Source: MSPOR6 sp964652195
GTDB lineage: Bacteria > Poribacteria > WGA-4E > WGA-3G
Assembly (NCBI GenBank): GCA_964652195.1
Contig: CAZZBB010000070.1
Span: 1-64,000, forward strand
Direction: 5' to 3'
DNA length: 64,000 bases
Of this stretch, positions 45,039-53,773 are shown one piece after another. The notes under the pieces are model-generated. The model was not told where the DNA came from. It made no database searches and worked only from the letters and a program-made list of their open reading frames with translations. How positions within the stretch are numbered: the stretch's first letter is position 1; each line of letters opens with the position of its first letter. Both the position numbers and the translations under genes were made by a program.

Positions 45039-46046
45039 ATGAAATCCCTATTTTCCACGTTTTACACATCTCGAATTGCTATTGCGATATTCGTTAGCAT
45101 CCTGTATTTTGTAAATATAGGTCTTACTGCCCAACATGAAGATCATAGTTCTCATCAGACAGAAAAAACCGATGCCTTGAATGTAACCTTACACACTGAG
45201 CCACAAGAGATTCAAGCAGGTGCAAAATCAACTCTGATGTTCAATCTCACCGATAAAATGGGTGAACCGTTTACAGATCTTATTATACACCACGATCGGG
45301 TTCTACATGTTTTAATTGTAAGTGAAAATCTACAGATTCTTGGACATATTCATCCTGAAGATTTCGATGAGCGAGACATGATGGCAGAACTTGAAGGAAC
45401 TTATACTGTTCACTTTACTTTTCCTGCTGCAGGTAGATATATATTAGCACTGGATGTGATGACAGCAGATGCTGAATATTCAAAATATATGTATGTTGAT
45501 GTCGCAGGTGAAAAGAAGATGACAAACCATTCTGAAGATTTCCGTCGAGAAAAAACTGTAAACGGTTATACTGAAGAAGGGGGTGACCGATATACAAAAG
45601 CTGTCTTAACTGATGGAAAAGGCACATCAGTATATCAAGTGAAGATGAATGTCCAAGATAAAATTAAAGCAGGAGAGATGGTTCATATCGATTATCATTT
45701 TTCACAGGCAGGGAAACCGATAACCGATCTTGTTCCGTTTTTGGATGCTCCAATGCATTTTGCTATCGTAAATACAGATTTAGATGGTATAGTACATACA
45801 CACGGTTCTGTGATGAATATGGATCATAGCAAAATGAAAAAAGATGTCTCCCACAAAGGACATAAAATGGATAAAAAAGAATCTGCATCCGGACATGAAC
45901 ATCAGGGGACAACACCCGAAAAATTTGGACCTTCCGTTATGCTCATGACCACATTTCCGAAAGCAGGAATTTATCAGATTTTTGGTCAGTTAAAACATAA
46001 GGATCAAATCCTATTTCCTACATTCATGGTAAAAGTAGAAGAGTAA
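45039..46046 (+). CDS. Exported His/Met-rich protein, probably metal-binding
   Basis: GGAGG precedes ATG 45039; the longer frame from 44943 lacks a site. Residues ~1-34 are a signal sequence, then HEDHSSHQT. Two similar beta-sandwich-like domains follow, each with an LHTEPxxIQAG or VQDKIKAGEMVHIDYHFS strand and a paired HVLIVSENLQILGHIHPEDF / HFAIVNTDLDGIVHTHG motif. A His/Met/Lys linker (MNMDHSKMKKDVSHKGHKMD) is inserted in the second. The design matches periplasmic or secreted copper-binding proteins (YtkA-like or cupredoxin-like). The two-domain duplication and His/Met pattern are seen in the sequence; the copper role is inference. Confidence 0.75.
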   Translation: MKSLFSTFYTSRIAIAIFVSILYFVNIGLTAQHEDHSSHQTEKTDALNVTLHTEPQEIQAGAKSTLMFNLTDKMGEPFTDLIIHHDRVLHVLIVSENLQILGHIHPEDFDERDMMAELEGTYTVHFTFPAAGRYILALDVMTADAEYSKYMYVDVAGEKKMTNHSEDFRREKTVNGYTEEGGDRYTKAVLTDGKGTSVYQVKMNVQDKIKAGEMVHIDYHFSQAGKPITDLVPFLDAPMHFAIVNTDLDGIVHTHGSVMNMDHSKMKKDVSHKGHKMDKKESASGHEHQGTTPEKFGPSVMLMTTFPKAGIYQIFGQLKHKDQILFPTFMVKVEE

Positions 46047-46106
46047 ATTATCTGTCTGCTGCCGGTAGTATTTAACGGCAGCAGACACCTTAAAAGGAGC
46101 AAAAAG

Positions 46107-47084
46107 ATGTTATTCAATAAATACCTTTCTTACCGAAATAGTATTATGTTTGTATTTGTATTTGCGGTGGTATTCACCCCGATACTCGGTATTGCGCATG
46201 AAACTGAGTGGCCAGGTGAAAAACTCGCAGGTATTTTCCCGAAAGCCAAAAAATTCGTTCAAAGAAGCGTCGTACTTACTAAAGATAAGATTGCATCAAT
46301 TGAGAAAGAATTGGGAACGAAACTTCGCAAAGAAGACCTGAAACCGATTTTCTATATACCGATTGGTGAGAATAAGAAACCTATGGGTTTGGTAATGTTC
46401 GTTGATGTACAGGGACCACATGGGATAATTGATGGTGCTGTTGGACTCGACATGAAAGGTAAAGTAGTGAAAGTAGTTATATATGACCATAAGGAATCTG
46501 AGTCAATTACCTCAGAGAAATTTCTTAAACAGTTCATCGACAAAGGTATAGACGATGCTTTCTCTGTTGGAAAGGATGTTGAAGCAGTTAAAGGACAAGA
46601 AGATGCATCTAAAGCAGTAGCTTTAATTCCGAAAAAGACACTGGTCATGAGTTATGCCCTCTTTCTGAAGCGTAAACCCAAGCCAGATGCAGAAGAAAAA
46701 CCCACACCAGAAGAACCGACGGAAGAGATGCCTGAAGTTGAGGATTTAAAGGAACTTATGATTCTGATGGTAGATGCTTATTATGCTATTGTAGATTACT
46801 TTGACAAAAGTGAAGGGAAGGAAGAAGCAGTATCTGCTGCTAAGAAACTCGTTCTATATGGAAAAGTCATCTCCGAATTTGAGCCACCAATGAATGCTGA
46901 TCAGACAGAAGAATACACCGAGATGCAGGAAAAGTTCGGTAAAATGCTCACAGAATTTGCTGATGCCCTTGATGAATCAGGTATAACAGACGATACGCGT
47001 AAACAGTGGGAACAAATATTGACATTAGTGAATCAGGCACATATTCGTTTTACTGGTGAAGAAATTGATATTGATTCGTATTAA
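46107..47084 (+). CDS. Exported FMN-binding-like domain plus helical bundle
   Basis: AAAAGGAGC precedes the ATG; a signal peptide ends near LGIAHE. Residues ~35-190 resemble the periplasmic FMN-binding domain of RnfG/NosR (ADxKGKVxxVVIYDHKESESI, here GLDMKGKVVKVVIYDHKESE, then FLKQFIDKGIDDAF). The usual SGATxTS flavin attachment site reads KGQEDASKAV, so the acceptor Thr is missing. After an acidic Pro linker, residues ~215-325 form four helices like a cytochrome c' bundle but without CxxCH. It lies in an operon with a heme protein and a His/Met-rich protein, which suggests extracytoplasmic electron transfer. Confidence 0.68.
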   Translation: MLFNKYLSYRNSIMFVFVFAVVFTPILGIAHETEWPGEKLAGIFPKAKKFVQRSVVLTKDKIASIEKELGTKLRKEDLKPIFYIPIGENKKPMGLVMFVDVQGPHGIIDGAVGLDMKGKVVKVVIYDHKESESITSEKFLKQFIDKGIDDAFSVGKDVEAVKGQEDASKAVALIPKKTLVMSYALFLKRKPKPDAEEKPTPEEPTEEMPEVEDLKELMILMVDAYYAIVDYFDKSEGKEEAVSAAKKLVLYGKVISEFEPPMNADQTEEYTEMQEKFGKMLTEFADALDESGITDDTRKQWEQILTLVNQAHIRFTGEEIDIDSY

Positions 47085-47143
47085 AGCAAGTTCTTTGGAT
47101 ATTTTCAAATATCATTGCATTCATTTCATATAAGGAATAAATC

Positions 47144-48673
47144 ATGCGCAAAATACTATTTGTCTGCGTGATGGTGCTCTTTTGTACCTTAATCGCAGAC
47201 CAATCAGTCCATGCTCTCCCGGCATTCTATAAAATGTTCAAAACAAAATATAAATGGACAGGTGGATGTAATGTCTGTCATTCCTCAAAGAAGGGTGGAG
47301 ATTCTCCAAATCCTTACGGTAGAGCATTCTTACATAACGGTATGAACCTATCAACATTCACACGTATTGAAGAGATGGATTCTGACAAAGATGGGTTCAG
47401 CAATATAAAAGAACTAATTGCTCGTTCCTATCCTGGAGATGCAGCCAGTACACCTGAAAATGTCAAAACATCGAACGAACTATCTGAATCCGACGAAGAA
47501 ATGGAACTTGATGATGACAATGTCTTTAGTTTTGATGATGCTGATGTCTCAGAGGATCCAGGTGGTTCAGATTTTTTGGGTGGTACATTCGGAGATCTGG
47601 TTTTCGGAGGTGCGTTAGATATACGGCGGATCACTCGTGGGAAAGATCTATTACCTGATAGAGAAAATTGGGATACTGGAACCACACTAATTCACGTTGC
47701 TGAATTTGTCGTTACCACGAGCATTGGTGACCATGTGAGTGTATTAGGAGAGCAGTTGTTGACGACCTCCCCTTTGGGGACACAAGTCGCTGATGATCAC
47801 GGTTTTGTATATGCAATTCTGACAGGACTACCTGTCCTCCCAAAGGGTGCTTCTTTAAAAGTTGGTAGGTTTCGTCATGGATTTGGTATAGATACGAAGT
47901 CGGATGCTGCAGCGAATCCATTATATAATCTGGTAAGGAAGAATATCGGTTTCATTTCTGATCGCGGATTACAACTAAATGGTTTTGTAGGACCTGTCTC
48001 TTATGTATTATCGCTTGCGGATGGACCAGATTCGCTCCGAACCGTCACAGAAGGAACAGTGGCTAAAGGTATACAAATTGGTCCACACGGAAGTGGGGGT
48101 GGTATTTTAAAACCGATTAGAAATAATAGTCCACCAGTATTTGTCCATTTTAACGGGACCCTGCCTGTTTTTGGTAAACGGATATGGCTTGGTGGATCCT
48201 ATTTTGATGGGAATAGTTATCCATTTAATACTATTAATGGTGATGTCAACCCGTCCACGTTAGTATATAAACGGCGTGCTGGTATTGCAACAAGTTTCAA
48301 GTTGTGGCGCGTTGACCTTGCCGCTGAATGGGTTAGAGGAAGAGACACACAACTCTTGAAGTATCTCCATATTCCAATTCCAACTGAAGACAGAAATGCA
48401 TCTGTGGAGGGTTATTATCTTCACGCGGAATTGCCATTGTCTGAGACATTAGATGTTCGATTGAAGTACGATGTGTGGAATCCAAACACAACAAAGTTGA
48501 ACACATTTACATTCAATCGTGAGGCTGAAGAGCAAGTGTGGTCAACACTTGGTGGTGCATTCACCTGGCATTTCTCCGAAGGGGCGTTAGCAAGGATTGT
48601 TTATCAAGTAGATAACGTTGAGAAACCCACCCGTAGTGTTAAGATTATTCCACAATTACTGGTTGAATTTTAG
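47144..48673 (+). CDS. Outer-membrane beta-barrel with N-terminal heme c domain
   Basis: A signal peptide (1-24, ending VHA) is followed by one heme motif CNVCH (C42, C45, H46), NPYGRAFL and a calcium-loop-like DSDKDGFSNIKEL. An acidic linker (about 105-140) leads to ~360 residues of alternating strands with a final aromatic residue (QLLVEF), typical of a porin-type barrel. The heme-plus-barrel chain looks like a self-contained porin-cytochrome that could pass electrons across the outer membrane. It ends the four-gene set and is followed by a strong terminator. Confidence 0.8.
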   Translation: MRKILFVCVMVLFCTLIADQSVHALPAFYKMFKTKYKWTGGCNVCHSSKKGGDSPNPYGRAFLHNGMNLSTFTRIEEMDSDKDGFSNIKELIARSYPGDAASTPENVKTSNELSESDEEMELDDDNVFSFDDADVSEDPGGSDFLGGTFGDLVFGGALDIRRITRGKDLLPDRENWDTGTTLIHVAEFVVTTSIGDHVSVLGEQLLTTSPLGTQVADDHGFVYAILTGLPVLPKGASLKVGRFRHGFGIDTKSDAAANPLYNLVRKNIGFISDRGLQLNGFVGPVSYVLSLADGPDSLRTVTEGTVAKGIQIGPHGSGGGILKPIRNNSPPVFVHFNGTLPVFGKRIWLGGSYFDGNSYPFNTINGDVNPSTLVYKRRAGIATSFKLWRVDLAAEWVRGRDTQLLKYLHIPIPTEDRNASVEGYYLHAELPLSETLDVRLKYDVWNPNTTKLNTFTFNREAEEQVWSTLGGAFTWHFSEGALARIVYQVDNVEKPTRSVKIIPQLLVEF

Positions 48674-48717
48674 AACAATCTTAGAAGTTTGCTACAGAAA
48701 TGGTATTAGGAATAAGG

Positions 48718-48759
48718 AAAGGGTTGATTTAAGCGTATTTGCTTAAATCAACCCTTTTA
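48718..48759. terminator. Bidirectional Rho-independent terminator
   Basis: AAAGGGTTGATTTAAGC and GCTTAAATCAACCCTTT pair perfectly around a six-base loop, with T-runs on both strands. It lies between two convergent genes and serves both. Confidence 0.93.
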
Positions 48760-48776
48760 TATGAAAGCTTATACCC

Positions 48777-49763
48777 TTATTCCCCATTATCTGTATTGGC
48801 ATGAATGGCAATCAATACAAAACAGGTAGTTTGTAAGTTCTCGGTTGGGGTTTTGAGTTCCATAGGTATATCGCTAATAAAACTACCGTTTTCTGCTTGC
48901 ACTTTTGCAAAATAAGAAATAGCTATACGTCGTGTATTAAGTGGATCTTCACTTGCTGCAAGTGCCATAATTACGGTAGCAGTAACCTCTGGATCGCTTA
49001 AATTCCCTCTATATCTCCCGAAACCTCCATCCTTATTTTGGAATTGCTTTATCCATGCAATCTGCTCATCAAGATCGTAGTCAGGAGATAGTGCCTGCAA
49101 TACCCAAGAAGTCACATAAATATCTGACTGTGTACCATTGGGTAATGTCCATCCACCATCAAAATTTATCCTTTCTGGATCTGCTATCCATTCCATACCA
49201 GAAGGAATAAGATCGGAATTTCTCGGCGTTAGCCCGAGTTTTTTTAGTCCAACAAGAGATGCTGCTGTATAAAGGATATGTCCAGTATCATTGCTTTCAG
49301 TACCCCAACTCCCACTACGATTTTGCGCTTTTTTAAGCCATTGTAAACCCCTAAATCGCACATCTGGTGCTGTTTTTCCCTTTGCCAATGCGATAACAGT
49401 GAAAATAGTGTGAGCAGTATTGTTATTCCAACTACCATTTTCACGTTGGTTTCTTTCCAAATATCTGACACCACGACGAATGACACTTGATCCTGTGCCC
49501 CAATCTGCATCAATTAGAGACCAGATAGCAAGTGCTGTAATCTCAACATCGCTTTCTTCACCTGGAATTAGTGGCCAACCGCCATCTACATTCTGATTAT
49601 TAAGAATGTATTCCTTAGCGGTTTCAATTGTTGTAAATAACGAGGGCCCTTTTTTTGGTATATCCTGAGCAATTGTAATCGACGTACTAAAAACAATTGT
49701 AAACAATAAGGTTATGCTCAACCGTAGATTGAATATGTAGTTTTGAATTTTCATATTTTTCAC
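48777..49763 (-). CDS. Secreted prenyltransferase/squalene-oxidase-repeat protein
   Basis: Signal peptide in residues 1-32, then an alpha/alpha barrel of repeats with QW-type motifs: QNVDGGWP, QRENGSWN, QNRSGSWG, QNKDGGFG. This is the fold of squalene-hopene cyclase and prenyltransferase subunits. The catalytic DxDD motif of a cyclase is absent, and the protein is exported and only 328 residues, so it is not a hopanoid cyclase. It more likely binds a ligand or acts like the repeat domain of alpha-2-macroglobulin-type or pectate-like proteins. The function is unknown. Confidence 0.75.
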   Translation of the reverse strand: MKNMKIQNYIFNLRLSITLLFTIVFSTSITIAQDIPKKGPSLFTTIETAKEYILNNQNVDGGWPLIPGEESDVEITALAIWSLIDADWGTGSSVIRRGVRYLERNQRENGSWNNNTAHTIFTVIALAKGKTAPDVRFRGLQWLKKAQNRSGSWGTESNDTGHILYTAASLVGLKKLGLTPRNSDLIPSGMEWIADPERINFDGGWTLPNGTQSDIYVTSWVLQALSPDYDLDEQIAWIKQFQNKDGGFGRYRGNLSDPEVTATVIMALAASEDPLNTRRIAISYFAKVQAENGSFISDIPMELKTPTENLQTTCFVLIAIHANTDNGE

Positions 49764-49818
49764 CTATGTATAGGAATTGTTGACTGTTATGCCAAACATA
49801 GGAATTCTTAGCAGTTCA

Positions 49819-50943
49819 TTATGTTTGTGGTTCGATAACAACCTTATAGACACCCTCTTTTCCAAGCATATCAATACCATGTTCTAATTGATTTAAGTGT
49901 AGACGATGTGTAATTAGTTTGTTTAAGGGTGCTCGTGTTCTCTGAAGGAAATCTAACGCAGTCTGAAATTGGATCTGTGGATATGCCCACACGCCACAAA
50001 CATCCAAGTCTTTGTTACAGATTTGATGAGGTCTAACTTGTGTATTTCCTGAATCAGTGTAATGACCAACTTCTATGACTTTCGCTCCACGTCTGACAAC
50101 ATCCAAAGCTTCTGAAAAAACAGCAGGTATACCCGCACATTCAATTGCTATGTCCACACCGACACCACTTGTAAGATCTTGAATCTGTTCAACCCGTTGT
50201 TCTGGCGTGGTATCTCCTACATTAATAACCACATCCGCACCCATGTGCTGTGCCATTTCCAAACGGCTATCAACAAGATCTGTAGCGATAATTGTACCAG
50301 CACCGCTATCTCTTAAGACTGCAATCACAAGAAGTCCAATTGGTCCGCATCCGAGTACTGCCACACTACTTCCAATACTATAACCATCCCCAACCTGTGG
50401 CAAACCCGGTGCACAAGCACGTTCAACAGCACGTGTAGCTACAGCAACAGGTTCAGTGAGAACAGCAATCTCCTCAGGTATATCGTCAGGGATCTTATAT
50501 ACCCAAGAGTTTCCGTGAATATATGTATATTCAGAAAATTCACCATTCAGGTATGGTGGGGTTTCGCTATTACTAAACCCATAGATCGTCCGACCTGAAC
50601 ATAAAGTCGGACGTCCTGGAACATGTAAGCAGTAGTAGCATCTACCACAATTCTTTGAACCGGGTACAACAGTAATACGGTCGCCAGTCTTTATAGGACC
50701 ACCCATTACATTCATAACTTTGTTGGCATCCTTTCCAATTTCAGCGACTGTACCGACCACTTCATGTCCTGGAATTACAGGGAATTTAAGTGCTGTATGT
50801 CCAAGGTACATGTGCTTGTCACTACCACAGATACCAACTTTGACTACTTGTAGTATGAGAGAATCGTCTTCCGGTGATGGTTTGTCATATTCGCGGATTT
50901 CTATGTGCCCCGGCTGGAGCATCACCGCTGCCTGAACTTGCAT
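49819..50943 (-). CDS. Zinc-dependent alcohol/polyol dehydrogenase (MDR)
   Basis: A medium-chain dehydrogenase. Catalytic zinc ligands are C39 in GICGSDKH and H60-E61 in PGHEVVG. The structural zinc lobe is CGRCYYCLHVPGRPTLC, with three Cys plus one more. The NAD-binding GxGPIGLLVI (about residue 190-200) is present. It resembles sorbitol and threonine dehydrogenases. Length 374 is normal. The substrate is not determinable. It stands alone on this strand. Confidence 0.9.
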   Translation of the reverse strand: MQVQAAVMLQPGHIEIREYDKPSPEDDSLILQVVKVGICGSDKHMYLGHTALKFPVIPGHEVVGTVAEIGKDANKVMNVMGGPIKTGDRITVVPGSKNCGRCYYCLHVPGRPTLCSGRTIYGFSNSETPPYLNGEFSEYTYIHGNSWVYKIPDDIPEEIAVLTEPVAVATRAVERACAPGLPQVGDGYSIGSSVAVLGCGPIGLLVIAVLRDSGAGTIIATDLVDSRLEMAQHMGADVVINVGDTTPEQRVEQIQDLTSGVGVDIAIECAGIPAVFSEALDVVRRGAKVIEVGHYTDSGNTQVRPHQICNKDLDVCGVWAYPQIQFQTALDFLQRTRAPLNKLITHRLHLNQLEHGIDMLGKEGVYKVVIEPQT

Positions 50944-51126
50944 AGAAAATATTCCTTGTTTTAAGATGAGATATAAGATATCAACAATAAAGGTTACAAC
51001 ATTCTAAGGTAGTATGAATTAGAATTCGTACCTGTCCTATTTGATGTTCTTATAACTCTTGTATTTATTAACACCACAACTTCAAAATAGTATCTATTTG
51101 ATTTATTTTTTTTACCGAAAAAAAAT

Positions 51127-52284
51127 TCACTTTGACCAGAGAGGAATTAGAACCTTTGTCAATTGTGCTAAACTCTCCAAATTATGTGCTGGAAGAAAAT
51201 AGTCCACATAAGGCATTGCGGTGCGGATCCCCCGGCAAATCGGTTGATAAGTATCACTTCCAAGCAGTGGATTTAGCCATATAAGTTTATATGCATGTTG
51301 GTGTATCATTTCCATAGATCGACGAAGTATATCTGCATCTCCACGATCCCAACCGTCGCTGATGAGGATGACCACGGTACGGTATGCTGAGAAAGACGCC
51401 GCAAATTGTCGATAGAATTCTAATAGACTTTCACCTATTTTTGTTCCACCCGACCAGTCTGGAACCGCGTTGGCTACTTCATTTAAACCTTCTGCCAAAC
51501 CTTTTCGACGAAGGAGTCCTGTAATGTTTGTTAGGTGTGTACTAAAAACTGCCACCTCAACTTCTTTCAATTCTTGTTGCATACCGTATATGAACTGTAT
51601 GAGGAATTTGGAATAACAATCCATAGAACCACTTACATCACACAGAAGCAAGATCTTTGTCTTTTTTATTTTTTGTTGTTTCCGCTTGAGTTCGATGGGT
51701 TCACCACCGTAAGTAAGACTTTGCCGCCAACTTTTTCTGAAATCAATGGTTTTTCCCTTTTTGCTAACAACTTTTCGTCTACTCAGTCTTGTTGCTAATA
51801 TGGCTGCCAATTTTGCAACAATGTCGCGTGCTCTCTCCATATCCTCCATGGTGAACTCATTGAAATCCTTTTGAGTGAACACATCTTCAACACTATAAGC
51901 GATAGGATCGTCTTCCTGTGCTTCAGCATCGTCCTCTTCCTCATGGTCTATCCATTGATCAAGTACGTTCTCTGTATCTTGTTCATTGTATAGATCTTGT
52001 AATGCTGAAGGTTCAGGTTCATCACCATCCATATCAACTGATTGAAATTCGGGTCTTGGGTATCGCCAGAAAAGGTTAAATGCAAGATCAAATTTCTCAC
52101 AGTCTGCTTGGTTATCAATCAGATTTGTTCGTGCTGTATGATAAAACGTCTCGCGATCTGCAATATCAATGAGTTGTACACTCTTACACCAACTTAACTG
52201 ATTGGTTGTTGTCACATTCACACCCATCTGTCGGAGCAGACGGCAAAAGTCTGTAATTTGTTGGAGGAGGGTCTGTTCAGTCAT
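51127..52284 (-). CDS. VWA-domain protein, CoxE-like
   Basis: A CoxE-type von Willebrand factor A protein. The C-terminal half has the metal site DVSGSMDCYSKFL, the GGTKIGESL loop and SDGWDRGD, and ends with a PRL-type LIWLNPLLGSDTYQP segment. The N-terminal half is helical with an acidic linker (EEEDDAEAQEDDP). Family members usually work with a MoxR AAA ATPase as a chaperone pair, but none is encoded next to it. Its ATG overlaps the end of the upstream nucleotidyltransferase-HEPN gene by eight bases. Confidence 0.88.
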   Translation of the reverse strand: MTEQTLLQQITDFCRLLRQMGVNVTTTNQLSWCKSVQLIDIADRETFYHTARTNLIDNQADCEKFDLAFNLFWRYPRPEFQSVDMDGDEPEPSALQDLYNEQDTENVLDQWIDHEEEDDAEAQEDDPIAYSVEDVFTQKDFNEFTMEDMERARDIVAKLAAILATRLSRRKVVSKKGKTIDFRKSWRQSLTYGGEPIELKRKQQKIKKTKILLLCDVSGSMDCYSKFLIQFIYGMQQELKEVEVAVFSTHLTNITGLLRRKGLAEGLNEVANAVPDWSGGTKIGESLLEFYRQFAASFSAYRTVVILISDGWDRGDADILRRSMEMIHQHAYKLIWLNPLLGSDTYQPICRGIRTAMPYVDYFLPAHNLESLAQLTKVLIPLWSK

Positions 52285-53170
52285 TATTTTTTTCTAAGTA
52301 AACGATAAAAACATCTAATTCTTTGGAGAAACTATTAAACAGATCTCTAACCTGTTTTGCATTTCTTTCTGTTTGCTCGTAAACCAATTCTTGTCCATAG
52401 ATATTGTTGAAAACGTGGCGAAACTCTAAAAACTCGTCTAAAATCTCGAAAGTCTTTTGTGAAATTACAGGGTGCCGTTCTGCTTGTGGCTCTGACATCT
52501 GCGTAAGTAATTCTTTGTGCCATCTGCTTCCATCAGGCATGCGTAAATCAACATCAAGGGCAATTCGTCTAAAAATGTTCTCTATCCCTCTATAGCAGTC
52601 AACAAGGTTTTTGGCAATCGTCGTTTCTATCTCTTCTCTATATTCAACAGGGGCAGTTTTAATTTTTTCTAATCTCTCTTCTAATTTTCTTAGAGTGCCT
52701 TCTATCTTCTTACGTTCATAGGAGATTCGCTGGATGAGTTCGCTTCTATCCACTTTGTAGATTACCCCTTTTTCAATAGGAATTAATTGACTCTGAATTC
52801 TCTCACGAAACAACCCTTGACAACTTTCAAAATCGACTAAATCAACCTTAAACAGTCTGCTGATGTCCGATGCTATTGATGATGCACGAAAATACTTGTC
52901 ATTCGGAATGCCCCAAACCGCGATATCAATATCCGACCAATATGAGAACGCATCTGGTTCAGCAAGGGATCCAAAGACAGCGACCTGCGATGCACCGAAA
53001 TCTGTATAAAGCAGGGCTGCAATTTTGTGTGCGGTGTGCCACGCACGTTGTAGCAATTCACTATCAACCTTACGGTATTTCATCCGTTCATCAAGGTAGA
53101 TGGACGATGGCTTAACTTCTTCTGAGGACAGATCTTTTGAAGTGTGTGTATGTTCTTTAGGTTGTTGCAT
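52277..53170 (-). CDS. Nucleotidyltransferase-HEPN fusion (MNT-HepT-like)
   Basis: Residues ~60-145 are a minimal nucleotidyltransferase with VAVFGSLAEPDAFSYWSDID: the GS pair and the DxD of the active site are intact, and a further acid sits in KVDLVDFES. Residues ~190-297 are a HEPN helical domain with FRHVFNNIYGQEL. In related HEPN proteins this reads FRHxxRHxYG and contributes R-x4-H; here the His is Asn, so RNase activity is doubtful. In two-gene systems the MNT AMPylates the HEPN toxin; here both are in one chain, with the VWA gene overlapping downstream. Confidence 0.82.
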   Translation of the reverse strand: MQQPKEHTHTSKDLSSEEVKPSSIYLDERMKYRKVDSELLQRAWHTAHKIAALLYTDFGASQVAVFGSLAEPDAFSYWSDIDIAVWGIPNDKYFRASSIASDISRLFKVDLVDFESCQGLFRERIQSQLIPIEKGVIYKVDRSELIQRISYERKKIEGTLRKLEERLEKIKTAPVEYREEIETTIAKNLVDCYRGIENIFRRIALDVDLRMPDGSRWHKELLTQMSEPQAERHPVISQKTFEILDEFLEFRHVFNNIYGQELVYEQTERNAKQVRDLFNSFSKELDVFIVYLEKNND

Positions 53171-53302
53171 CTAACTGTTTCCTTGGAAAATAGGATAGCA
53201 AAATGAGTTTAATTTCAATACAGGTAAGAACTTATCGCAGTATAAAATATACACCAAATAGGTATAGAGGAGTATTATGGATTGATGGTTAAATGTATTT
53301 TG

Positions 53303-53773
53303 TCAATTAGATTTTGTAGGAAATGGGAGTTTACTGATCATCCAGTTTCCTTTCGGCTTTACGGTTGCAGTAAAACACTTATCCCCAGCACAAACCCTTG
53401 CCACTACAGGGTTAACTTCTATTACCACATCAAACATTTCAATTCTAATGTTACCGCCAACAACTGACCATGACCCACCTTCATGTACATAATTTACTTT
53501 CGGTGATTTTACTGCAATCCGTTTGAAACTTGCTTCACCTTCAGTTGTAACATGAAATGTCAAATCAAAACTGTAGCCGTTGGCTTGAGCAGCGTAATGA
53601 CAAATTTCTCCGGGTTGTAACTGAAGGTCAACAGTAGCCGGTTGAGGAGGTCGGGGTGTACCTTGTCCTAACAGTGTTGACAGACAACCTTGTAAACAGA
53701 GTGAAGTTAATAGTAATATAATTAAGAAAGAGTATGGGAATACAGAGACTTTTCTTATTTTCACGGGTTTCAT
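53303..53773 (-). CDS. Hypothetical lipoprotein
   Basis: Residues ~12-30 are a hydrophobic signal ending in the lipobox LCLQGC, so the protein is probably attached to a membrane by Cys30. The remaining ~125 residues are beta-strand rich, with a second pair of cysteines (RVCAGDKCFTA) that may form a disulfide. Family not recognised. The gene lies alone before a long AT-rich non-coding stretch. Confidence 0.68.
   Translation of the reverse strand: MKPVKIRKVSVFPYSFLIILLLTSLCLQGCLSTLLGQGTPRPPQPATVDLQLQPGEICHYAAQANGYSFDLTFHVTTEGEASFKRIAVKSPKVNYVHEGGSWSVVGGNIRIEMFDVVIEVNPVVARVCAGDKCFTATVKPKGNWMISKLPFPTKSN

Noticed and set aside
48777..49763. Squalene-hopene cyclase
   Set aside because: It has a signal peptide, half the expected length, and no DxDD motif.
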